A stretch of 10,941 nucleotides of DNA from Parvularculaceae bacterium (GTDB lineage: Bacteria > Pseudomonadota > Alphaproteobacteria > Caulobacterales > Parvularculaceae): NCBI GenBank assembly GCA_027080545.1, contig JALWRV010000249.1:1-10941 (forward strand). Reading direction: 5' to 3'. The notes below the pieces were generated by a model that saw nothing but the letters and a program-made list of their open reading frames with translations, was not told where the DNA came from and searched no databases. This document shows, one piece after another, positions 5,320-10,941 of this stretch. Both the position numbers and the translations under genes were made by a program. Positions within the stretch are counted from its first letter, which is position 1. Every line of letters starts with the position of its first letter.

Positions 5320-6435
5320 ATGGAAAAGGCGCACGACATAATATCCCATGCCAAACGCATTGTCATTAAAACAGGCTCTGCTCTGCTGACCGATCAGTAC
5401 GGGCGCTTGAACAAGGCTTGGCTTGAGGCGCTGGCGGAGGATATTGCCGCCCTAATGGCCATGGATAAGGAAATTATTCTTGTGGCCTCTGGCGCGGTGG
5501 CTTTGGGGCGCAGCACATTGAGCCTTAAAACCTCCTTGAAATTGGAGCAAAAACAGGCCGCCGCCGCCCTTGGCCAAACCGCTTTGATGCAGGGGTTTTG
5601 CGATAGTTTTGCCACGCATAACTTACATGCGGCGCAGCTTTTGCTGACACTGGATGTTACGGAAAATCGCCGCTCTTATTTAAATGCCCGCGCCACGATG
5701 GAAGCCTTGCTCACGCAAAGGGTCATTCCCGTCATCAATGAAAATGACACAGTGGCAACGGCGGAATTGCGCTATGGGGATAATGATCGGCTGTCAGCCC
5801 ATGTGGCGCAAATGGCCGGGGCGCATTTGCTGATTTTGCTATCCGATGTGGATGGTCTTTATAGCGCTGACCCGCGCCGACAGACAGGCGCAAAACATAT
5901 TCCTCTGGTTGAAAAAATAACACCGGAGATTATGCGCCTTGGGGGTAAACCTTCCTCCTCCATGGGCTCAGGCGGCATGGCCACCAAGCTGGAAGCAGCG
6001 CGCATTGCCAGTGCCGCCGGGTGCAGCACCATCATTGCAAAAGGCACGGGCGCAAATCCGATCACAAATCTGCGGGAAAGCGCCCCCTTCACCTTATTCT
6101 TGCCCCAAGGTTCACCCGCTTCGGCCCGGCGGCAATGGATTGCCCATCGCTTGCAGGCCGCTGGGCAAATATATATTGATGCCGGTGCCCGCACCGCCCT
6201 ATCGGCTAAAAAGAGCCTGTTGGCGGCGGGTATCGTGAAATGCGACGGGGCCTTTCAAAAAGGCGATGCCATAGAGATCATCGGACCGGACGGATCTATT
6301 TGCGCGAAAGGGTTGGTTTCTCTGGATCGCGGCGATCTTGATAAAATCATTGGCAAAAGCGCCCGCAATGCCGATTATCGCGGGATGGTGGTCCATCGAG
6401 ACAATCTGGTCATGGAAGAGGAACAATCATCATGA
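5320..6435 (+). CDS. proB: Glutamate 5-kinase
   Basis: Catalyses ATP-dependent phosphorylation of glutamate to gamma-glutamyl phosphate, the first step of proline synthesis in the cytosol. The amino acid kinase domain covers about residues 11-255: RIVIKTGSALL at the start, LVASGAVALGR (54-64), VINENDTV (139-146), RYGDNDRLSAH (151-161), LLSDVDGLYSADPR (173-186) and GSGGMATK (216-223). A C-terminal PUA domain (about 283-365) is present, as in E. coli ProB. The length of 371 residues is normal. The start is ambiguous among ATG 5320, ATG 5308 and TTG 5284; 5320 was chosen because conserved sequence begins soon after it. It overlaps proA by four bases (ATGA). In many alphaproteobacteria obgE precedes proB; here DUF938 does. 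Proline feedback inhibition is known for the family. Confidence 0.96.
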   Translation: MEKAHDIISHAKRIVIKTGSALLTDQYGRLNKAWLEALAEDIAALMAMDKEIILVASGAVALGRSTLSLKTSLKLEQKQAAAALGQTALMQGFCDSFATHNLHAAQLLLTLDVTENRRSYLNARATMEALLTQRVIPVINENDTVATAELRYGDNDRLSAHVAQMAGAHLLILLSDVDGLYSADPRRQTGAKHIPLVEKITPEIMRLGGKPSSSMGSGGMATKLEAARIASAAGCSTIIAKGTGANPITNLRESAPFTLFLPQGSPASARRQWIAHRLQAAGQIYIDAGARTALSAKKSLLAAGIVKCDGAFQKGDAIEIIGPDGSICAKGLVSLDRGDLDKIIGKSARNADYRGMVVHRDNLVMEEEQSS

Positions 6436-7697
6436 GCCAGTCCAACTTAGAAGCGCTACAGGCTCTTGGCGTTGCTTTGCGCAAAGCCGCCAGCGTGATG
6501 GCGGTGGCATCGACCGATCAAAAAAACGAGGCCCTGCTGGCGATTGCAGAAAATTTGCGTAGCCATGAGCAGGAAATTCTGCATGCCAATCAAAAAGACA
6601 TGGACAATGCCAAAAAAGCCCATATGGATGCCGCCAAGCTGGACCGGTTAGCCCTAACCCCCGAGCGCTTGGGCCAAATGATCGCGGGGATAAACATTAT
6701 TGCCGCAAAACCAGATCCGGTAGGGGCCGTCATCAAACAATGGCGGGGTGATAATGGTCTATTATTTTCTCAGGTGCGCACACCCATCGGCGTGCTAGCG
6801 ATTATCTATGAAAGTCGACCAAATGTGACCATAGATGCCGGTGCCCTATGTTTAAAATCCGGCAATGGCGTGTTGCTGCGGGGGGGCTCGGATAGTTTCC
6901 ATTCTACCCGCGCGCTTCATCATTGTTTGCAAGCCGGTTTGCGCAAGGCGGGCCTGCCGATCGAGGCCGCCGCTTTGGTGCCTTCCGTAGACAGGGCGTT
7001 GGTCGGAGCGATATTGTCTGGTCTTGAAGGGACAATTGACATGGTCATCCCTCGCGGCGGGCGTTCGCTGGTAGAACGGGTGCAAAAAGAAGCACGCGTA
7101 CCCGTATTGGGACATTTGGAAGGCATTTGCCATGGGGTTATTGCCGCCGAGGCCGATCTGGAAAAGGCGGTCGCGCTGACCTTAAACGCCAAAATGCGCC
7201 GACCGGGCATTTGCGGGGCTTTGGAAACCTTGCTCGTGGAGCGCACCATAGCCCCAAGCCACCTGCCCCCCATCGCAAAAGCCTTACAAGAAGCGGGCTG
7301 TGCCTTGCGCGGCGATGAGGAGGCCCGCACCCTCATCAATGATATCAGCCCGGCCACCGAAGAGGATTGGTATAAGGAATATCTTGCGCCTATTTTGGCC
7401 ATACGCATTGTTGACGATCTGGATGCAGCCATTGAACATATCCGCACCTATGGCTCCGGCCATACGGAAATGATCGTTACTGAAAATAAACAGCATGCTG
7501 ATTATTTCTTATCTCGGGTCGATAGTGCTATTGTCATACATAACGCCTCGACCCAATTTGCGGATGGCGGAGAGTTTGGGTTTGGCGGCGAAATCGGTAT
7601 TTCCACAAGCCATTTACATGCGCGCGGGCCAGTGGGGCTGGAAGGGTTGACCTGTTTCAAATATCAGGTGCGGGGTGAGGGGCACACAAGGGCTTAA
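6432..7697 (+). CDS. proA: Gamma-glutamyl phosphate reductase
   Basis: The 421-residue NADPH-dependent reductase turns gamma-glutamyl phosphate into glutamate semialdehyde, which cyclises on the way to proline. The aldehyde dehydrogenase-like fold is clear. IYESRPNVTIDAGALCLKSG (125-144) and GNGVLLRGGSD line the cofactor site. RRPGICGALETLLV places the catalytic cysteine at 261; the family usually reads RPGTCNAVETLLV. NASTQFADGGEFGFGGEIGI (371-390) and LHARGPVGLEGLT (395-407) are hallmark segments. Length is typical. Its ATG lies inside the proB stop with AGAGGA upstream, so translation is coupled, which suits handing the unstable acyl phosphate from ProB to ProA. nadD, often next in alphaproteobacteria, is missing; dcd converges instead. 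Confidence 0.97.
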   Translation: MSQSNLEALQALGVALRKAASVMAVASTDQKNEALLAIAENLRSHEQEILHANQKDMDNAKKAHMDAAKLDRLALTPERLGQMIAGINIIAAKPDPVGAVIKQWRGDNGLLFSQVRTPIGVLAIIYESRPNVTIDAGALCLKSGNGVLLRGGSDSFHSTRALHHCLQAGLRKAGLPIEAAALVPSVDRALVGAILSGLEGTIDMVIPRGGRSLVERVQKEARVPVLGHLEGICHGVIAAEADLEKAVALTLNAKMRRPGICGALETLLVERTIAPSHLPPIAKALQEAGCALRGDEEARTLINDISPATEEDWYKEYLAPILAIRIVDDLDAAIEHIRTYGSGHTEMIVTENKQHADYFLSRVDSAIVIHNASTQFADGGEFGFGGEIGISTSHLHARGPVGLEGLTCFKYQVRGEGHTRA

Positions 7698-7701
7698 GTT
7701 T

Positions 7702-7771
7702 CAGGCGAAGCCCCTGCTCTCTTGATCCGTATCAATCCTGTTGAAAATGTTTTGACAGGCGAAGCCCCTGC
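7702..7771. repeat. Direct repeat with hairpin potential between proA and dcd
   Basis: The 16-base word CAGGCGAAGCCCCTGC occurs at 7702-7717 and again at 7756-7771, 54 bases apart, and each copy is followed by a CTTGAT. The right copy lies in the last codons of dcd and the left copy just beyond its stop, so the end of the gene appears partly duplicated. Each copy can fold as a small stem (GGC-GAA-GCC, with outer CAGG/CCTG). The left copy starts 5 bases after the proA stop and may act as a bidirectional terminator, though no T run is present. Confidence 0.6.
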
Positions 7772-8877
7772 CCTTGATAATGGGACGAAAGGCCCGCCCC
7801 ATAAATAATGTTGGGAGTTCCTGTTAGGCGTTCATAGACCAACCGCGCCACCATTTGCCCATGTTCGAGCATGAACGGCGCGTCATGGCCGCGCACCTCC
7901 AAAACCGCACGCGAGCCCGCACCCCCTGCGGCCTGCAGGCCAAAGCCCGGATCAAAAAAACCCGCATAATGAACCCTATATTCCCCCAAGAGCGGGTCTA
8001 TGGGCACCATTTCTGCCGCCAGATTACTGGGCACCAACAGCCATTCCCGCGAAGCGAGAATATAAAATTCATCCGGATCCAAAATAAGCGTGCCATCGCG
8101 ACTGGCCTCAATGGGGCGCCAATAATCTTGCCATGGCAGGGCGGCGACCTTGTCTACATCCACAACACCCGCATGACGCCTGGCGCTATACCCGATGATT
8201 TCGCCTGATTTAGCTTGCAGATGAACGGTCAGGCCGAGACCATTATCGATCATGCCACTCGCATCCACGATCGGGGTTTTTTGATGGATATCCCGCAAGG
8301 CCGCATCATCAACCGGTGCACGCCCATTACGCAACCGTAGTTGATTAAGGGATGAGCCCTCGCGCACAACAATAGAAAAAGTACGAGGGCTTATCTCCGC
8401 ATAAAGCGGCCCTTCATAACCTGCTGGCACTTCCTCAAAACGTGTGCCTCGATCCACCACCAAACGCACAAACACATCAAGCCGTCCTGTGGAGCTTTTA
8501 GGATTGGCAAGGGCTGAAATATTTTTTGGGAGACGCAAATGTTCACGCAGCTTGACCAGATAGGCACATCCCTTTTCCAACACCGCCCCGTGACGCAAAT
8601 CGAGCCGGTGCATTGCCAAACCGCCATCAAGGCGTTGACGCACCGTATGATCACGCCCGGCCAAAAAAGAAGCCCGGATGCGCCATGCCTGATCCCCCAA
8701 GGAAAGATCCAGACTTGCCGGTTGCAAGGCCCGCCCCGGCCAATCCGGTGCCGGATCGCGCTGTCCGATAATATTGTCCGCAATCGCCCTACTAAGGGCT
8801 TCGGCGGTCAATACACCGCACCCATCTTCAGGGGCCGCATTTGGCCGTAAGCTTTTTTGCTGCGCCTGACTATTCAT
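7732..8877 (-). CDS. dcd: dCTP deaminase, long two-domain form
   Basis: Predicted to deaminate dCTP to dUTP, feeding dTMP synthesis. At 381 residues it is about twice the length of E. coli Dcd and matches the long alphaproteobacterial type made of two dUTPase-like folds. In the first half, QPASLDLSLG (52-61) and NPKSSTGRLDVFVRLV (125-140) mirror the Dcd phosphate-binding motif, and GYEGPLYAEI (153-162) puts Glu161 where the catalytic Glu is expected. The second half carries YAGFFDPGFG (304-313), like the Dcd motif AGWIDPGF, then VLEVRGHDAPFMLEHGQMVARLVYERL with Glu327. Which half is catalytic cannot be told from sequence alone. AGGGG precedes the ATG by 5 bases. It converges on proA and diverges from apaG; the dcd-apaG pairing recurs in alphaproteobacteria as I recall. 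Confidence 0.9.
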   Translation of the reverse strand: MNSQAQQKSLRPNAAPEDGCGVLTAEALSRAIADNIIGQRDPAPDWPGRALQPASLDLSLGDQAWRIRASFLAGRDHTVRQRLDGGLAMHRLDLRHGAVLEKGCAYLVKLREHLRLPKNISALANPKSSTGRLDVFVRLVVDRGTRFEEVPAGYEGPLYAEISPRTFSIVVREGSSLNQLRLRNGRAPVDDAALRDIHQKTPIVDASGMIDNGLGLTVHLQAKSGEIIGYSARRHAGVVDVDKVAALPWQDYWRPIEASRDGTLILDPDEFYILASREWLLVPSNLAAEMVPIDPLLGEYRVHYAGFFDPGFGLQAAGGAGSRAVLEVRGHDAPFMLEHGQMVARLVYERLTGTPNIIYGAGLSSHYQGQGLRLSKHFQQD

Positions 8878-8942
8878 CTAACCCCTATCCCAAACAACCT
8901 TTTGCCCATGGCTGATATCGCCATCTGGCTGTCATTTTTCCC

Positions 8943-8972
8943 ACTATTTCGCCCGCATGAGGCTTCTGACAA
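8943..8972 (-). promoter_or_regulatory. Possible dcd promoter
   Basis: On the minus strand TTGTCA (8972-8967) is one base off the -35 consensus, followed 18 bases later by AATAGT (8948-8943), a four-of-six -10 match. The leader would be nearly 60 bases. The intergenic stretch 8878-9111 shows no RNA gene. On the plus strand, TATAAG (8986-8991) could be a -10 for apaG or the small ORF behind it, but its -35 is poor. Confidence 0.3.
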
Positions 8973-9003
8973 GCCACGATTTACTTATAAGGGGAAATTG
9001 CCC

Positions 9004-9087
9004 ATGATTCTGCTCTACAGCGGAAAATTTCTATCATTTTTCCTTAACGAGACCATAAAAATCGGGCAAAAGCATCTTCTCCAATAG
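9004..9087 (+). CDS. Possible 27-residue small ORF upstream of apaG
   Basis: ATG 9004 opens a 27-codon frame (MILLYSGKFLSFFLNETIKI and seven more residues, stop TAG 9085-9087). A good AAGGGG ribosome binding site (8989-8994) lies 9 bases upstream, better than that of apaG itself. It ends 24 bases before the apaG start, so it could be a leader peptide or a small protein translated ahead of apaG. There is no recognisable family. The minus strand is empty here, but short ORFs arise by chance. Confidence 0.25.
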   Translation: MILLYSGKFLSFFLNETIKIGQKHLLQ

Positions 9088-9111
9088 TATCGTCCGTCGG
9101 GGTATCTTAAT

Positions 9112-9504
9112 ATGTATGAACAAGAAACCAGAGGTATTTCCATCAGCGTCGAGGCGGATTTTCTTGATGATCAATCGGAACCGCAAGAAGGCCATTTTTT
9201 CTGGGCCTATACCGTGCGCATCGATAATAAATCCTCTGAGACCGTACGTCTCACGCGGCGACGCTGGCGGATTACCAATGCGCAGGGTCAAACCGAGGAA
9301 GTTGAAGGAGAGGGCGTCGTTGGCGAGCAGCCCGTTTTGAAACCCGGCGAAGGGTTTGAATATACATCTGGCACACCGCTCAACACCCCCACCGGTTTTA
9401 TGGCCGGGTCCTATATCATGGAAACCGCCCGAGGTGAATCATTCGAAGCAGAAGTGCCCGCCTTTTCTCTCGACAGCCCCCATGCCAACTCACGCATCCA
9501 TTAA
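9112..9504 (+). CDS. apaG: ApaG domain protein
   Basis: The 130-residue product has the ApaG hallmark GVVGEQPVLKPGEGFEY followed by TSGTPLNTPTGFMAGSYIM (about 68-103), and ends in VPAFSLDSP. ApaG has a fibronectin type III-like beta-sandwich; family length is about 125-130. It is often annotated as a Co2+/Mg2+ efflux-associated protein from Salmonella genetics, but the biochemical role is unsettled. In E. coli it accompanies the Ap4A hydrolase operon. The ribosome binding site is weak (GGGG about 11 bases upstream). It lies divergent from dcd and upstream of trkH on the same strand. Confidence 0.94.
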   Translation: MYEQETRGISISVEADFLDDQSEPQEGHFFWAYTVRIDNKSSETVRLTRRRWRITNAQGQTEEVEGEGVVGEQPVLKPGEGFEYTSGTPLNTPTGFMAGSYIMETARGESFEAEVPAFSLDSPHANSRIH

Positions 9505-9531
9505 CACGACCATCTTGATGGGGCTTTCGTG
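9505..9531 (+). other. Stem-loop just after apaG
   Basis: Immediately after the apaG stop, CACGA (9505-9509) pairs with TCGTG (9527-9531), and CCATC (9510-9514) with GATGG (9517-9521), with an unpaired GGCTT on one side. It could weaken read-through into trkH or cap the apaG message. No T run follows, so it is not a clear terminator. Confidence 0.3.
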
Positions 9532-9590
9532 GGACAGTGTGACGGGATGAATCACCCTATTGTGCGCCCTTGCGGTGAAAAGTGGAAACC

Positions 9591-10941
9591 ATGGTAGATT
9601 GGCGGCCGGTTCTTTTGGTACTGGGGTTTTTTGTCCTCATTCTCGGGGCGGCAATGCTCCTGCCAATGATCGCGGATTTAACCCATGACAATGGCTGGCA
9701 TCGGGACAATTGGAAGGCCTTTGCGATCTCTTCGGCGCTAAGTATTTTTCTTGGCGGCGGCATGATGCTCGCCAATTGGGGCAAGGTGCACTCGCTCAAC
9801 CTCAAGCAAGGGTTTTTGATCTCTACCCTGTCATGGATTATTTTAAGCCTGTTTGCAGCCATCCCGCTGGCCATTGGGCAAATGAATTTAAGCTGGACGG
9901 ATGCACTGTTTGAAGCGGTTTCCGGCATTACCACCACCGGGGCCACCATCGTCACCGGTCTTGATGATGCCCCATACGGGTTTTTATTATGGCGCTCCAT
10001 TCTGCAATGGTTTGGTGGTATTGGTATTGTGATTATGGCGATCGCCATTTTGCCTATGTTGTCCATTGGCGGCATGCAAATTTTTCGCATGCAAAGCAAT
10101 GATAAAAGTGAGCAGGCTTTTTCCGACACATCAAAAATCGCCGCCGCTTTGTCCATACTTTATGGTCTTATTACCCTTGCTTGTTTTCTATCCTATTGGG
10201 GCATGGGCATGAATGCCTATGATGCCATCAATCATGCCATGACCACTATTGCCACCGGCGGTTTTTCCACCAAGGACGCCTCTTTTGGGTATTTTTTCGA
10301 TCATGGCGATGTGCGCGGGCCTATTGAATTTGTCGCTGTATTTTTCATGCTTGTTGCCTCTCTGCCCTTTGGCTTATATCTGCTGGCCATGCGGGGTTCG
10401 TTCAAACCTTTGTTCCGCGATGCCCAAGTGCATTTCTTCCTTGGCTTGGTTTTATTTTTCACCGTTCTCGTTCTATTGCAGGCCTTCTCCCACTATAACA
10501 ATCACCTACCAACAGCCTTTCGCCATAGCCTGTTCAATGTCATCTCAATTATGACCGGCACCGGTTATGCGAGTGCTGATTACGGTCTATGGGGATCGTT
10601 TGCGGTGGGGTTGTTCTTTTGCAAAATGTTTGTGGGGGGGTGCGCCGGATCAACCTCTTGCGGGTTGAAAGTATTTCGTTTTCAGGTGGTCTTGGCCGCC
10701 CTTCGGGTTTATGGGCAAAAGTTGATTTATCCCCATGGCGTTTTTGTCGCCCATTATAATGGCAAACCGTTGACCAATGATGTGTTCATTTCGGTTTTGA
10801 ATTTTTTCTTCATCTATTTTGCCACTTTTGCAACCACCGCTGTTATTTTGTCGCTCTTGCATCTCGACCCGGTGACCGCCCTGTCAGCGGCCGGCTCTGC
10901 GGTGGCCAATGTTGGGCCCGGTCTTGGCGATATTATCGGCC
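9591..10941 (+). CDS. trkH: TrkH family potassium uptake protein (3' end beyond window)
   Basis: An open frame of 450 codons runs to the right edge without a stop. The product is the membrane-embedded K+-translocating subunit of the Trk system, which works with the cytosolic regulator TrkA. All four selectivity-filter loops are visible: ITTTGAT (113-119), ATGGFS (221-226), TGTGYA (322-327) and NVGPGL (440-445), each with hydrophobic helices around it. LQWFGGIGIVIMAIAILPM (138-156) and KMFVGGCAGSTSCGLKVFRF (345-364) are typical of the family. From the usual length of about 480 residues, roughly 30-40 are missing. ATG 9591 was chosen; an in-frame GTG at 9582 is possible and a stop lies just before it. 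Ribosome binding is weak. Confidence 0.96.
   Translation, partial: MVDWRPVLLVLGFFVLILGAAMLLPMIADLTHDNGWHRDNWKAFAISSALSIFLGGGMMLANWGKVHSLNLKQGFLISTLSWIILSLFAAIPLAIGQMNLSWTDALFEAVSGITTTGATIVTGLDDAPYGFLLWRSILQWFGGIGIVIMAIAILPMLSIGGMQIFRMQSNDKSEQAFSDTSKIAAALSILYGLITLACFLSYWGMGMNAYDAINHAMTTIATGGFSTKDASFGYFFDHGDVRGPIEFVAVFFMLVASLPFGLYLLAMRGSFKPLFRDAQVHFFLGLVLFFTVLVLLQAFSHYNNHLPTAFRHSLFNVISIMTGTGYASADYGLWGSFAVGLFFCKMFVGGCAGSTSCGLKVFRFQVVLAALRVYGQKLIYPHGVFVAHYNGKPLTNDVFISVLNFFFIYFATFATTAVILSLLHLDPVTALSAAGSAVANVGPGLGDIIG

Noticed and set aside
6920..7447. 175-codon minus-strand frame opposite proA
   Set aside because: proA is unmistakable on the other strand; the shadow protein is Ser/Arg/Ala-rich with no motif.
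8857..9087. 76-codon plus-strand frame starting inside dcd
   Set aside because: Its first part overlaps the dcd start and has no support; only the last 27 codons, with their own binding site, were kept as a weak candidate.
1..10941. CRISPR array, transposon, phage or toxin-antitoxin module
   Set aside because: No regularly spaced repeats, no transposase or integrase motifs and no recognisable toxin-antitoxin pair were found on either strand.

Overview
The window looks like chromosomal DNA of an alphaproteobacterium. Three things point there: a long two-domain dCTP deaminase beside apaG, a DUF938 methyltransferase, and a Tag-like glycosylase lacking the usual zinc ligands. This is an inference from protein families; no ribosomal marker is present. 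Base composition is fairly balanced, codon use is similar from gene to gene, and no transposase, integrase, phage or CRISPR sequence was seen.

Left part (1-2835). A gene start runs off the left edge on the minus strand. A gene-poor stretch with an FNR-like box and a row of inverted repeats follows. Then comes a divergent detoxification module: a DUF1330 protein and a glutathione S-transferase on the minus strand, and a TetR regulator overlapping a Tag-like DNA glycosylase on the plus strand. The 123-base divergent gap holds overlapping promoters and two facing 21-base operator-like sites. This suggests TetR represses both directions until it meets a toxic, possibly electrophilic, compound.

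Middle (2836-7697). A minus-strand tRNA-Gly(CCC) is followed by a plus-strand run of five tightly spaced genes: a radical SAM enzyme of unknown function, a small exported lipocalin-like protein, a DUF938 methyltransferase, then proB and proA. ProB phosphorylates glutamate and ProA reduces the product, the first two steps of proline synthesis. The first three genes have no obvious link to proline and are the least explained part of the window.

Right part (7698-10941). A minus-strand dcd (dCTP deaminase, long form) converges on proA. It is followed by a divergent gap with a possible tiny ORF, then plus-strand apaG and a trkH potassium transporter cut by the right edge.

Most genes belong to known families. 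The radical SAM, lipocalin-like and methyltransferase trio and the TetR operator architecture are the most interesting leads. Nothing here proves a new system.
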